Origin: Sulfitobacter litoralis
GTDB taxonomy: Bacteria; Pseudomonadota; Alphaproteobacteria; Rhodobacterales; Rhodobacteraceae
Reading direction: 5' to 3'
DNA: 64,000 nt
Assembly (NCBI RefSeq): GCF_900103185.1
Contig: NZ_FNJD01000004.1
Coordinates: forward strand, 124,001-188,000
Shown: piece after piece, positions 37,429 through 46,046 of the stretch
How the letters are laid out: each line of letters begins with the position of its first letter
Position numbering within the stretch: position 1 is the first letter of the stretch
Notes under the pieces: generated by a model
What the model was told of the DNA's origin: nothing
The model's input: only the letters and a program-made list of their open reading frames with translations
Databases searched by the model: none
Position numbers and translations under genes: made by a program

Positions 37429-37454
37429 GGCTTTATCCCCTGCGGGATAAGGCC
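37429..37454 (+). terminator. Hairpin after livM
   Basis: GGCTTTATCCC (37429-37439) and GGGATAAGGCC (37444-37454) make an 11-bp stem with one G-T pair and a CTGC loop. There is no T-tract; instead copy B of the dispersed element follows two bases later, so termination or processing at this place may involve that element. Confidence 0.5.
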
Positions 37455-37455
37455 T

Positions 37456-37485
37456 GCCTTCGGCGAGGATTTAGGTCCATTTGGA
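37456..37485 (+). repeat. Dispersed intergenic element, copy B
   Basis: GCCTTCGGCGAGGATTT at 37456-37472, variable AGGT, then CCATTTGGA at 37477-37485, followed by AG. It lies between the convergent livM and HerA-like genes, directly after the livM hairpin. Confidence 0.75.
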
Positions 37486-37492
37486 AGGGGCA

Positions 37493-39043
37493 TCAGCGCC
37501 CTTTGAACAACCCGCCCAGAATACCACGCACAATGCGGCGGCCGGTTGTGCCCTTAAGCTCTTTGATCACCACGCTCGCGATGGCACCGCCGAAGCTGTC
37601 ATCGCTTTTGGTCGTGCGTTTCGCCGTGGATCGTGTCACCCGTTTGCCAGCATAACGCCGCGCTGCGTTGAATTCACGCAGGGCTGGCGATGTGTCTTCG
37701 GCTTCCGCTTGCTCTTCGGCCTGTGCCGCTTCTTTCGCGGCATCCTCTGCCCGTTTGGCCAACATTTCGAAAGCCGAGGCGCGGTCGAGGCGGGTGTCGT
37801 ATTTCCCAGCCATCGGGCTTTGCGCCATCAGGGCAGCGCGGGTGGCAGGATCAAGGGGGCCTAGCTGCGAGGACGGCGGACGGATCAAGGTCCGCTCGAC
37901 CACACCGGGTATCCCCTTTTTCTGCAGCATCGACGTGACGGCTTCGCCCACGCCGACCTCGCGGATCGCTTCTTCGGTCTCGAAACGCGGATTGTCGCGG
38001 TAGGTTTGGGCGGCGAGACGCAGGTCTTTGCGGTCTCGGGCGGTAAAGGCGCGCAGGGCATGCTGGATACGGTTGCCCAACTGGCCAAGGATATCTTCGG
38101 GTACATCGGCGGGGTTTTGCGTGATGAAATACACCCCCACCCCTTTGGAGCGGATCAGACGCGCCACCTGTTCCACCTTATCTACCAGCGCTTTGGGGGC
38201 GTCATCAAACAGCAAATGTGCTTCGTCAAAAAAGAAAACAAGTTTGGGTTTCTCCGGATCGCCGACCTCGGGCAGTTCCTCGAAAAGTTCGGACAGCAGC
38301 CACAGCAGAAAGGTCGCATAAAGTTTTGGGGCTTGCATCAGCTTGTCAGCGGCGAGGATGTTGATAAAGCCGCGCCCGTCCGTGTCGGTCCGCATCAGAT
38401 CGCTTAGCGCTAGCGCAGGTTCACCAAAAAGGTCAGCCGCCCCTTGGTTTTCAAGGACCAGGAGCCGCCGCTGGATCGCGCCCACGGACGCCGCAGACAC
38501 ATTGCCATAGCGCAGAGCCAGCGTAGACGCGTTCTTGCCGATCCAGACTAGCAGGGATTGCAAATCTTTCAGGTCCAGAAGCGGCAATCCGTCTTCGTCG
38601 GCGACACGAAAGGCGATGTTCAAAATGCCCTCTTGCGCCTCGGTCAGGTCCAACAGCTGCGCCAGCAGCAACGGGCCCATCTCCGAAATCGTCGTCCGGA
38701 CGGGATGGCCCTGTTTGCCGTACATATCCCAGAAGGTCACAGGGAAAGCGCTGTAGTCGAAATCGTCAAAGCCGATGGTTTGCGCGCGCTCGGTAAAGGG
38801 GGTGTGCAACTTATGGCTGGCGGATCCGGCCTGCGCGAGGCCAGATAGATCGCCCTTTACGTCAGACAAGAAGACCGGCACCCCAGCCGCAGAGAAGCCT
38901 TCGGCCAGAATTTGCAACGTGACCGTTTTGCCCGTGCCCGTCGCCCCCGCGATCAGACCGTGACGGTTGGCATAGCCGATGTTGAGAAATTGTTTGGTCG
39001 CGTAGGCTTCGCCACCCCCGCCGATGAAAATATCATTTGTCAC
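37493..39043 (-). CDS. HerA-like/YjgR ATPase (DUF853)
   Basis: A 516-residue P-loop ATPase of the HerA-FtsK superfamily, YjgR branch. Walker [11 protein letters not shown] is at residues 31-40, [19 protein letters not shown] follows, [17 protein letters not shown] is Walker B, and [30 protein letters not shown] contains the sensor and Arg finger region. The C-terminal 100 residues are Ala/Glu/Arg rich and low complexity. The physiological role of YjgR proteins is not known. It stands alone, with candidate small RNAs upstream. Confidence 0.9.
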   Translation of the reverse strand: MTNDIFIGGGGEAYATKQFLNIGYANRHGLIAGATGTGKTVTLQILAEGFSAAGVPVFLSDVKGDLSGLAQAGSASHKLHTPFTERAQTIGFDDFDYSAFPVTFWDMYGKQGHPVRTTISEMGPLLLAQLLDLTEAQEGILNIAFRVADEDGLPLLDLKDLQSLLVWIGKNASTLALRYGNVSAASVGAIQRRLLVLENQGAADLFGEPALALSDLMRTDTDGRGFINILAADKLMQAPKLYATFLLWLLSELFEELPEVGDPEKPKLVFFFDEAHLLFDDAPKALVDKVEQVARLIRSKGVGVYFITQNPADVPEDILGQLGNRIQHALRAFTARDRKDLRLAAQTYRDNPRFETEEAIREVGVGEAVTSMLQKKGIPGVVERTLIRPPSSQLGPLDPATRAALMAQSPMAGKYDTRLDRASAFEMLAKRAEDAAKEAAQAEEQAEAEDTSPALREFNAARRYAGKRVTRSTAKRTTKSDDSFGGAIASVVIKELKGTTGRRIVRGILGGLFKGR

Positions 39044-39120
39044 GTATTTAAGTCCTTTTAGGCCAATAGCCTTCAGTCAAAGTGCAGGGTGAGCATACAA
39101 ACTTAACCTTTTCACACCAT

Positions 39121-39213
39121 AGTGATTTTGTCGCCGATCGTGATGTCCTTTTCGTATCGGCGACACTTCCTCCCTGTCAGACTTGGCCGTGCCTTCGGGT
39201 ACGGCCCTTTTTT
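39121..39213 (+). ncRNA. Candidate small RNA 1 with anti-SD stretch
   Basis: A perfect 10-bp hairpin (TGTCGCCGAT at 39129-39138 with ATCGGCGACA at 39156-39165) is followed by single-stranded CTTCCTCCCTGT at 39166-39177, then by an intrinsic terminator: GGCCGTGCC, TTCG loop, GGTACGGCC and a T6 run. The layout hairpin / C-U-rich seed / terminator is that of trans-acting small RNAs, and CUUCCUCCC could pair with Shine-Dalgarno sequences. The 5' end is uncertain; I saw no clear promoter. Confidence 0.55.
39185..39213 (+). terminator. Terminator of candidate small RNA 1
   Basis: Nine-base-pair stem (39185-39193 with 39198-39206, one G-T) capped by a TTCG tetraloop, followed by CTTTTTT. No protein-coding gene on this strand precedes it for over 1.5 kb. 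Confidence 0.85.
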
Positions 39214-39291
39214 CATTGTGGCCAAGTTTACCGGTCTGAAACGATTGTGAAATTTTATGTTGACGGTTCATCAATGCTTTCGTAACCTGCC

Positions 39292-39360
39292 CTTAATAGG
39301 TCGGCCAAGTCCGACGGGGAGAACGAAGAACAGGGAAAGGGGCGCTTTGCGCCCTTTTTT
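39292..39360 (+). ncRNA. Candidate small RNA 2, complementary to small RNA 1
   Basis: TTGACG (39260-39265) and TAACCT (39283-39288), 17 bases apart, could start a transcript near 39294. It would contain a small hairpin TCGG-CCAAGT-CCGA (39301-39314), a purine-rich single strand, and a terminator with GGGCGC/GCGCCC stem and T6. CGGCCAAGTC (39302-39311) and ACAGGGA (39330-39336) are perfectly complementary, in the right antiparallel order, to 39180-39189 and 39171-39177 of candidate small RNA 1. Confidence 0.45.
39339..39360 (+). terminator. Terminator of candidate small RNA 2
   Basis: GGGCGC (39340-39345), TTT loop, GCGCCC (39349-39354), then six T. The AAAG before the stem can pair with the T-run. 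Confidence 0.85.
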
Positions 39361-39512
39361 CTATTGCGCCCCCCAATGGGCCGCCTGCCGCCTTAACCCC
39401 CGATGAAATAGGCGAAATTTTGCCTTAAATCACGATCGTTTCACCGCTATCATCCTGACATTAGCGTTGGCGCATGGTAGATGGCGTCGAATTTAACTGA
39501 TTTGGAACGAGC

Positions 39513-40202
39513 ATGAAAAAGTATATCACACTTCTCCCTCTTTGCGCGGCGATGGCTCTGACTATGCCCGTTTCCGGTTACGCACAAACTGCAGCCACGG
39601 AAACACCCGCAGCAACAGACGCCCCGGAAACAACGGCACCGACTGCTGAAGCGGCCCCTGCGACCGAAGAGAACACCACTACCGGCAGCAGCACGGATGT
39701 GCAATCGCAGCTCAGCCTTGGTGAAGACTCTGACGGTGAGCCGACCCTTGGAAAGCCCTACACCAAAGAAGTGATCGGTGCGTGGGAAATGCGCTGCATC
39801 AAGACCGAAGAAGAGATCGACCCCTGCCAGATGTACCAGCTGATGGATGATGGCCAGGGCGCACCTGTTGCCGAATTCTCGCTGTTCCGTCTGCCAAGCG
39901 GCGGCAAGGCAACGGCAGGTGCAACGGTTGTTGTACCGTTGGAAACGGCCCTGCCCTCGCAAATGACACTGACCGTCGATGGGGGCAAAGCCCGCCGTTA
40001 TCCTTTCGCGTTCTGTAACCCCGTTGGCTGCTATGTGCGCATGGGGCTGACCGATGCCGACGTTGCTGCATTCAAGCGCGGCAAGGAAGCGGTGATCACG
40101 ATTGTGCCCGCGCTGGCCCCCGACCAGAAGGTTGAACTGGCATTGTCGCTTGACGGGTTCACAGCCAGCTTCGACAAATCCTCGATTGTTGAAAACAAGT
40201 AA
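39513..40202 (+). CDS. Invasion-associated locus B (IalB) family protein
   Basis: A 229-residue secreted protein. A signal peptide (to about residue 25, GYAQT) is followed by a 45-residue Thr/Ala/Pro/Glu-rich linker and the IalB domain: GAWEMRCIKTEEEIDPCQMYQLM, VVVPLETALPSQMTLTVDGGKARRYPFAFCNPVGCYVRMGLT, with the paired cysteines of the family. IalB was named in Bartonella, but homologues are widespread in free-living Rhodobacterales, in which the role is unknown. A terminator follows the stop. Confidence 0.9.
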   Translation: MKKYITLLPLCAAMALTMPVSGYAQTAATETPAATDAPETTAPTAEAAPATEENTTTGSSTDVQSQLSLGEDSDGEPTLGKPYTKEVIGAWEMRCIKTEEEIDPCQMYQLMDDGQGAPVAEFSLFRLPSGGKATAGATVVVPLETALPSQMTLTVDGGKARRYPFAFCNPVGCYVRMGLTDADVAAFKRGKEAVITIVPALAPDQKVELALSLDGFTASFDKSSIVENK

Positions 40203-40240
40203 GTCTTTGGGTGGTCATCTGGCCCCCCTGAGTTACAACA

Positions 40241-40269
40241 GCCGCCTCTGACCGAGGCGGCTTTTTTTA
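40241..40269 (+). terminator. Terminator after the IalB gene
   Basis: Perfect 9-bp stem AGCCGCCTC (40241-40249) / GAGGCGGCT (40255-40263) with loop TGACC and a run of seven T. Confidence 0.92.
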
Positions 40270-40298
40270 TACGTCGACGTTTGGGTATTCTCGCGTGT

Positions 40299-41507
40299 TC
40301 AGATTGCGCGCAGGGCCAACACCGCGTTCATGCCGCCAAAGGCAAAAGCATTGGACAGCGCGACAGTGACACGCGAATCCCGTGCGATATTCGGCACAAC
40401 GTCCAGCGCACAGTCGGGGTCGGGTTCTTCGTAGCCGATGGTCGGGGCGATCACCCCATCACGTAGCGCCATAATGCAGGCCAAAAGCTCTACCGCGCCG
40501 GTGCCACCGATCAAATGGCCGTGCATCGACTTGGTTGAGCTGATCATCAGCCTGTCCGCGTGGGTCCCAAAGACATCCGCTACCGCTGCGCATTCAGTCT
40601 TGTCATTGGCCATCGTACCGGTGCCGTGCGCGTTGATATAGCCTACCTCGTCTGGGTTGATCCGCGCGTCCTGCAGAGCGCCCTTGATGGCGCGTGCGGC
40701 CCCTGCCTTGGAGGGCATCACAATATCTGACGCGTCCGATGTCATTGCAAACCCTGACACCTCACACAGGATTTCTGCCCCTCGGGCACACGCGTGGTCG
40801 TAGTCCTCGAATACAAAGATACCGGCCCCTTCGCCCTGCACCATCCCGTTCCGATTGGCCGAAAACGGGCGGCAGGCGTCGCGTGACATCACGCGCAGGC
40901 CTTCCCACGCTTTGACGCCGCCGAAACACAGCATGGATTCCGACCCGCCCGTGACCATGACCGGTGCCATACCGCTGCGGATCATTGAAAAGGCCTGCGC
41001 CATTGCGTGATTTGATGATGCGCAGGCGGTAGAGACGGTGAACGACGGCCCCTTGAGGCGATGCTCCATGCTGACGTGGCTGGCTGCGGCGTTGTTCATC
41101 AGACGTGGCACGACAAAGGGATGCACGCGGTTCTTTCCCTCGGCATAAACCGCGCGGTAGTTATCGTCCCACGTGCTCACCCCGCCGCCTGCCGTACCAA
41201 GCACCACGCCGGATTTTGCGGCAAGCTCGCCTTCGAAAACAAGCCCCGACTGGATAATCGCCTCGGAGGCCGCGGCCAGCGTGAATTGGGTGAACCGGTC
41301 ATAGAGCGCAATTTTTTGGCGGTTGTGCTGGCTTTCACCGTCAAATCCGTGCACCTGCCCGCCGATCTGGATCGACAGCCGTTCCACGTCGCGAAACGCA
41401 AGCGGCCCAATACCACAAACCCCGTTGCGCATGGCCGCAAGCGTATCGGGCACGTTCAACCCCAGCGGATTGACCGTGCCCGCGCCCGTGATGACGACCC
41501 GTTTCAC
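40299..41507 (-). CDS. Beta-ketoacyl-ACP synthase (KAS II/FabF-like)
   Basis: A 402-residue condensing enzyme. The active-site Cys162 is in VSTACASSNHA, and the two His are in INAHGTGTMAND (His294) and STKSMHGHLIGG (His331). It starts MKRVVITGAGTVNPLGLN, typical of FabF. Its stop lies close to a terminator and it directly follows, by three bases, a dedicated acyl carrier protein, with an LpxD-like acyltransferase before that. This suggests a special acyl chain made on that ACP rather than bulk fatty-acid synthesis. Confidence 0.9.
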   Translation of the reverse strand: MKRVVITGAGTVNPLGLNVPDTLAAMRNGVCGIGPLAFRDVERLSIQIGGQVHGFDGESQHNRQKIALYDRFTQFTLAAASEAIIQSGLVFEGELAAKSGVVLGTAGGGVSTWDDNYRAVYAEGKNRVHPFVVPRLMNNAAASHVSMEHRLKGPSFTVSTACASSNHAMAQAFSMIRSGMAPVMVTGGSESMLCFGGVKAWEGLRVMSRDACRPFSANRNGMVQGEGAGIFVFEDYDHACARGAEILCEVSGFAMTSDASDIVMPSKAGAARAIKGALQDARINPDEVGYINAHGTGTMANDKTECAAVADVFGTHADRLMISSTKSMHGHLIGGTGAVELLACIMALRDGVIAPTIGYEEPDPDCALDVVPNIARDSRVTVALSNAFAFGGMNAVLALRAI

Positions 41508-41510
41508 GCG

Positions 41511-41768
41511 TCAGGCCTGCTCGGCGCGCAGCCGTTCAACCCCTGCGACGATGCTCGCAACGCTAGAGATATCAAACCCCGTGGCGTCGGGCTGGTTCGC
41601 GTTGAACGGGACCGATACATCAAAGGTTTCTTCGATCGCAAAGATGCTTTCGACGATGCCCATGCTGTCGATGCCCAGACTGTCCAGTGTGCTGCTCATG
41701 CTCACGTCCGAGGGCGTCAGAAACGCTTGATCGGCGATGATGCTGATGACCTGATCTTTGATGTTCAT
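41511..41768 (-). CDS. Acyl carrier protein (accessory type)
   Basis: An 85-residue ACP with the phosphopantetheine attachment Ser35 in LDSLGIDSMGIVESIFAIEE. The Ala/Asn/Pro-containing C-terminal half (VPFNANQPDATGF) departs from housekeeping AcpP and is more like the specialised AcpXL of rhizobia in the FAIEE-F-V-VPF segment. It lies between an LpxD-like gene upstream and a KAS gene downstream on the same strand. Confidence 0.88.
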   Translation of the reverse strand: MNIKDQVISIIADQAFLTPSDVSMSSTLDSLGIDSMGIVESIFAIEETFDVSVPFNANQPDATGFDISSVASIVAGVERLRAEQA

Positions 41769-41802
41769 CCTAAGTCTCCATCAGAGCGGGCCGCGGACGA
41801 CC

Positions 41803-42900
41803 CTAGCTTGTTTCACTGTCTTTGGAGCTGCCCATCTGGGATTTTAACGCGGCCACATCGCGAAGCAAGCGCGGCAAGCGACGCAGCGCCTTGTAGCCTT
41901 CGATCTGCTTGCCCATTTCCGTCGCGGGATAGCCCAGCAAGGACCGGCCTGCTGGCGCGTTCGACAGGATCTTGGTGCCGCCACCCGCGATCACACCGTC
42001 GCCGATGGTGATGTTGTCGCTGACACCCACCTGACCGCCAAGCACGACATTATCGCCAATCGTCACCGAGCCCGCGATGCCAACCTGACCACAAAGCAGA
42101 CAGTTCTTGCCCACCACAACGTTGTGGCCCAGATGCACGAGGTTATCGAGCTTGGTGCCGTCGCCAATCGTGGTGTTGCGAATGGTGCCGCTATCCACCG
42201 TGCAGTTCATCCCACATTCCACGTCATTCCCGATGGTCACACTTCCAAGCGTGTGAATACGGTTCCATTGTTGCGCTTTTGTGTCGCCGCGATCGCCAAG
42301 TGTCTTGCGGGTCTGCTCAACTGTGCTGGGTTCGGCTGTCACAAAGGAAAATCCGTCGCCGCCAATGCGCGCGCCTGGTTGTGCGATGAAATCGTCGCCG
42401 ATGCGGACCCGAGCACCGATGCTGACATGATCCCGCAGATAGGCGCTCTTGCCCAGAACCGCGTCTGTTCCGATATAGCATTGCGGCCCGATGACAGAGC
42501 CAGCGCCAATCTGCGCACCTGCCGCCACAATGGCCAGCGGCCCTACAGATACATCGTCTGCCAGCTGTGCTGTCGGGTCAATGACGGCAGAGGGGTGGAT
42601 ACCCGTCCCAAAGCCCTGCCCCGGGTCCATCATGCGGGTCAGTCCCGACATGGCAAAACGCGGACGATCCGGCAGGATCGCCGCCTTCAATCCCATCTCT
42701 TGCCAGTCGGCATCGGGCCAGAGCATAGCAGCACGCGCCGCGCCGTCTGACAGGGATTGCGCGTATTTGGGGCTCATGGCGAGCGCCAGATCGTCGGGAC
42801 CCGCGTCGGCTGGCTCTGCCAATTTGGCAATCGAGATGGACGTATCGCCGACCGCTGGCAAGCCAAGCGCGTCGGCGATCTGTTGGATGGTATAAGTCAT
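41803..42900 (-). CDS. lpxD: LpxD-like UDP-3-O-acylglucosamine N-acyltransferase
   Basis: A 365-residue acyltransferase. The N-terminal uridine-binding domain (residues 1-100, MTYTIQQIADALGLPAVGD) is followed by a left-handed beta-helix of hexapeptide repeats, and the catalytic His is in LVHLGHNVVVGKN; a helical C-terminus ends the protein. LpxD adds the N-linked hydroxy fatty acid of lipid A from ACP. The usual LpxD neighbours (bamA, fabZ, lpxA, lpxB) are absent here, so this could be a second LpxD acting with the accessory ACP, or the sole lpxD moved. It is 27 bases from the L,D-transpeptidase gene upstream. Confidence 0.88.
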   Translation of the reverse strand: MTYTIQQIADALGLPAVGDTSISIAKLAEPADAGPDDLALAMSPKYAQSLSDGAARAAMLWPDADWQEMGLKAAILPDRPRFAMSGLTRMMDPGQGFGTGIHPSAVIDPTAQLADDVSVGPLAIVAAGAQIGAGSVIGPQCYIGTDAVLGKSAYLRDHVSIGARVRIGDDFIAQPGARIGGDGFSFVTAEPSTVEQTRKTLGDRGDTKAQQWNRIHTLGSVTIGNDVECGMNCTVDSGTIRNTTIGDGTKLDNLVHLGHNVVVGKNCLLCGQVGIAGSVTIGDNVVLGGQVGVSDNITIGDGVIAGGGTKILSNAPAGRSLLGYPATEMGKQIEGYKALRRLPRLLRDVAALKSQMGSSKDSETS

Positions 42901-42927
42901 ATGCGGTCTCCCCTTATCAGGGACGAG

Positions 42928-44556
42928 TTAACCCTGAACCGCGCCCAATGCCACCCCCGCCTTGCTCAGCGCATCCCAAATGCGACCGTCGCGGCCATAG
43001 ATGTCGGCACGATACTGCGTGTGACCCCGTGGCGTGGTAAAGGCGGTCCGATAGATGAGGTGGACGGGCAGTTCTTTGTCCAGATGCACAAAGGTTTCAC
43101 GTCCTGTGGCCAACTGGCGTTTGAAATACCCGACCGGATCAGCAGTTTGCGCCGCCAGAAGTGTATAGGCAAAATCGAACGGATCCGCGAGCCGCACGCA
43201 GCCGTGGCTAAAGGCGCGCACATCGCGGCTGAAGAGGCTCTTGGACGGCGTGTCGTGCAGGTAAATGTTGTATTTGTTGGGGAAGATGAACTTTACCAGA
43301 CCAAGTGCATTGGACCGACCGGGCTTTTGACGCATGCCATAGGGGAACGTGCGTTCGGTATAGCGGCTAAAGTTCACCGAGCCTCGGCTGACGATCCGGC
43401 CCCGGCCATCGATCAGATCAATATGGCCCGCAGCATTCGGATTCCGCTTCATCGAAGGCAGGTATTCCTTGGTCACAATTGACCGTGGCACCGTCCATGT
43501 GGGGTTGATGACGATATATTCCATCACATCCGAAAATTCCGGAGTCAGACGGTCGGACTCATTTGCACCGACGACGGTACGGGTTTCGAAGGTTACCAAT
43601 CCGTTATCGACCACAGAGGCGGTAAACGCAGGAATGTTAACCAGAATGTGACGTGCACCGCGTTCCTTGTTCAGCCAGCGCTCGCGCTCCATCGCGACGA
43701 TGACCGACTGCAGACGGGTTTCGACGGTTTTGTTGATCTCGGCCATGGTGCTAGGACCGGCCACGCCGTCTTCGTTCAAACCGTGGTCTTTCTGAAAGCT
43801 CAGAACGGCGTCTTGCAGGGTTGCGTCATACGTCATCACGTTCGACCGCTTGAGGTACCCCATCGACATCAAGCGGTTACGCAGCGCGACCACCTGCGCC
43901 CCTTGCGCGCCCGGTTTCAATGACGACGCGGGCACCGCAGGGCCCCAACCGCCCTGGCTCAGCAGCTGTTCCATCCGTAGCTTTTCACGCATCAGAGCGT
44001 TATATTCCATCGTGTTCGGACGCAGATTGCGCAGAAACGGCGTGGGATCTGCGGCAATGAAATCGGTCAGAGTGGTTTGACGGTCGCGGTACGGCACCTC
44101 GCGCACGATGGACGGGTCGATACGCGACGGCACCAGCACACCGGTTTGAAGGTCGCGGGCGTATTGTAAGAACACGCGCGTCATCTCTACCTCGGCGAGA
44201 CCGCGATCACGCGGAGTTTGCGCAGCCTTTAGCGTTTCCATCAACCCTTGGGGGTCGTAGCGCGCGACAGGCAACCCATGCAGATCTGCGGCGCGGATGG
44301 CAGACATCAACGCAGCGCGACGTGCACGCTGTGTGTCGTTTGCTTCGGTCCAGATCGGCGCGTAACCGTGGGTCCGGTAATACGCAGCGATGTCTTCGTC
44401 CCGCGATGCGGCTTCCGCGACGGCTTGTTTGAACGCGGTCACCTGCGCAAAAGCGGGCTGCGGTGCGGTAAGGAGCGTCAAAGCTGTCGCTGCCGCCCCG
44501 AGAAAACCAGTAAGGCGGCGAAATTTCCGCGATTGAATAGCTAAAATACGAGTCAT
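42928..44556 (-). CDS. L,D-transpeptidase, LdtD/YcbB type
   Basis: A 542-residue periplasmic enzyme. A signal peptide (to about 37, AFAQ) precedes a helical N-terminal domain, a peptidoglycan-binding domain (about 210-275, LKPGAQGAQVVALRNRLMSMGY), and a YkuD catalytic domain (about 300-490) with AFSHGCVRLADP, where Cys453 is the nucleophile. It forms 3-3 cross-links in peptidoglycan. It is divergent from a DUF882 peptidase; in E. coli the ldtD (ycbB) and mepK (ycbK) genes are also neighbours. Confidence 0.92.
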   Translation of the reverse strand: MTRILAIQSRKFRRLTGFLGAAATALTLLTAPQPAFAQVTAFKQAVAEAASRDEDIAAYYRTHGYAPIWTEANDTQRARRAALMSAIRAADLHGLPVARYDPQGLMETLKAAQTPRDRGLAEVEMTRVFLQYARDLQTGVLVPSRIDPSIVREVPYRDRQTTLTDFIAADPTPFLRNLRPNTMEYNALMREKLRMEQLLSQGGWGPAVPASSLKPGAQGAQVVALRNRLMSMGYLKRSNVMTYDATLQDAVLSFQKDHGLNEDGVAGPSTMAEINKTVETRLQSVIVAMERERWLNKERGARHILVNIPAFTASVVDNGLVTFETRTVVGANESDRLTPEFSDVMEYIVINPTWTVPRSIVTKEYLPSMKRNPNAAGHIDLIDGRGRIVSRGSVNFSRYTERTFPYGMRQKPGRSNALGLVKFIFPNKYNIYLHDTPSKSLFSRDVRAFSHGCVRLADPFDFAYTLLAAQTADPVGYFKRQLATGRETFVHLDKELPVHLIYRTAFTTPRGHTQYRADIYGRDGRIWDALSKAGVALGAVQG

Positions 44557-44869
44557 TGATTCCCCCGAAATCGGTGAGCTTTGGTTTCCCTAGATACGCA
44601 TGGAACCCCGGCATATTGTCCAATAACAAAGCCCGTGAACTGGAATCTAAGGGTAAATTGATGCTTATCCGCATCGCCCCTGTTGCAAAAATGAACACCT
44701 CCCTAAGCGTTGCGCAAAAATTCGCCTAAATTTGTTGTGAGATGGAACCTTTTCGATTCAGCACTTGGTTCAAGAATCGCGCTATGCCATAAATTGTTGC
44801 ATCTGGGGATCGATGGAAATTTCCGTGTAACATCATGGAACCAAAGGCAGAAAACGGGACACATAATTA
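44557..44869. other. Divergent control region, ldt / DUF882 peptidase
   Basis: This gap of 313 bases is AT-richer than its neighbours. For the plus-strand gene a possible promoter is TTGGTT at 44765-44770 and CATAAA at 44788-44793 with 17-base spacing. No coding frame is convincing and no CtrA site with exact spacing was found. Confidence 0.4.
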
Positions 44870-45439
44870 ATGACTGGTAAGAGCACTTCGGGCATGACCC
44901 GGCGCTCCGTATTGGGCGCATTCGCAGCGACAGCCGTAGCAGCAGCACCGAGCTTTGCAAACGCAGCAGGATTTTTACGTGGGGCCGGCGATATTCGTCG
45001 CATCAAGATGTATTCCGGTCGTACCGGCGAACGCATCGACATGATCTATTGGATCGAAGGCAACTACATCAAAGATGCCGTATCCGAATTGAACTATTTT
45101 ATGCGCGACTGGCGTACCGATGGTGTCAAATCGATGGACTTGCGTACCGTCGATATCATGGCCGCCTCGCACAACCTTCTCGACGTATCCGAACCTTACA
45201 TGCTTTTGTCCGGCTATCGCAGCCCGCAGACAAACGCGATGCTGCGCTCCAGATCGGGCGGTGTAGCCAAGAACTCCTTGCACATGCGGGGTCAGGCCGC
45301 TGATTTGCGTCTCGCATCCCGTTCGGTGAACCAAATGGCCCGCGCGGCAATCGCCTGCAACGGCGGCGGTGTCGGTCGCTACTCGGGCTCGAACTTCGTC
45401 CATATGGATTGCGGTCAGGTGCGTAACTGGGGCGGTTAA
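44870..45439 (+). CDS. DUF882 (MepK/YcbK-type) peptidase, Tat-exported
   Basis: A 189-residue protein with a twin-arginine signal (MTRRSVLGAFAATAVAAAP). The domain has LNYFMRDWRTDGVKSMDLRTVD, the zinc-site motifs LSGYRSPQTNAML and SLHMRGQAADLR (HxxxxAxD type), and FVHMDCGQVRNWGG at the end, the second His. YcbK/MepK cleaves the 3-3 cross-links made by L,D-transpeptidases. It is divergent from such an enzyme, so the pair likely balance synthesis and cleavage. A perfect terminator follows. Confidence 0.9.
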   Translation: MTGKSTSGMTRRSVLGAFAATAVAAAPSFANAAGFLRGAGDIRRIKMYSGRTGERIDMIYWIEGNYIKDAVSELNYFMRDWRTDGVKSMDLRTVDIMAASHNLLDVSEPYMLLSGYRSPQTNAMLRSRSGGVAKNSLHMRGQAADLRLASRSVNQMARAAIACNGGGVGRYSGSNFVHMDCGQVRNWGG

Positions 45440-45466
45440 TCGCGCCTCTGAGTTTACCACGGAAAC

Positions 45467-45489
45467 AAAGCGCCCTCGGGCGCTTTTTT
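45467..45489 (+). terminator. Terminator after the DUF882 gene
   Basis: AAAGCGCC (45467-45474), CTCG loop and GGCGCTTT (45479-45486), perfect 8 bp, followed by further T. Confidence 0.9.
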
Positions 45490-45525
45490 CGTTTTTAAAC
45501 ACCGCCAAAGAACACCGTCAGATTT

Positions 45526-45957
45526 TCAGCCGATCCACGCCAGCGTGACCCAGGCCAACACCCCATAGCGCAGTGCCTTGCCGATCCCGACGATCGCCAC
45601 AAAGGACCAAAGCGGTTCTTTCAACACGCCTGCCGTGACGGTCAGCGCATCCCCGACAACAGGGAACCAGCTGACCAGCAGCGACCAGCGCCCATAGCGC
45701 GCGTACCATGTCTCGGCGCGTGCCATCTGCGACGGCGATGCGGGGAACCAGCGTTTGCCCTGAAACCGCAACACCGCATGACCCAGCCCCCAATTTACCA
45801 CCGACCCCAGCACATTGCCGACCGTTGCCACAGCCAGCAACACAAGAACCCCGTGCTGACCATGTAGCATCAGACCGACAAGCAGCGCTTCGGATTGCAT
45901 CGGAAGAATCGTAGCAGCCAGAAAGGCGACGGTGAATAGGCTGAGGTATCCGGTCAT
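45526..45957 (-). CDS. YqaA family (SNARE-associated/DedA-like) membrane protein
   Basis: A 143-residue integral membrane protein with about four hydrophobic segments: GYLSLFTVAFLAATILPM at the start, LVLLAVATVGNVLGSVVNWGLG, WSLLVSWFPVVGDALTV and WSFVAIVGIGKALRYGVLAW. The G-x-V-x-G-x-x-x-N-W-x-x-G pattern (GSVVNWGLG) is typical of YqaA, related to DedA proteins of lipid or membrane homeostasis. The ATG at 45957 is preferred, with GGGGAG nine bases upstream; an ATG at 45981 would add eight residues. The exact role is unknown. Confidence 0.85.
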   Translation of the reverse strand: MTGYLSLFTVAFLAATILPMQSEALLVGLMLHGQHGVLVLLAVATVGNVLGSVVNWGLGHAVLRFQGKRWFPASPSQMARAETWYARYGRWSLLVSWFPVVGDALTVTAGVLKEPLWSFVAIVGIGKALRYGVLAWVTLAWIG

Positions 45958-46046
45958 CCGGACCATCTCCCCGAACGGCATGCCACGCCGCTATCGGGCG
46001 GCTGCAACCGCAAGTCATCGCGGTGAATTTTATCGTAAGAGGGATA

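Larger units (their letters stand above)
39044..39512. other. Intergenic region with two candidate small RNAs
   Basis: This 469-base gap between the divergent HerA-like and IalB genes has two complete terminators (39185-39213 and 39339-39360) with no gene before either of them. The stretches before the terminators look like short non-coding transcripts (see separate entries). The last 150 bases should hold the IalB promoter. No convincing open reading frame is present. Confidence 0.6.
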
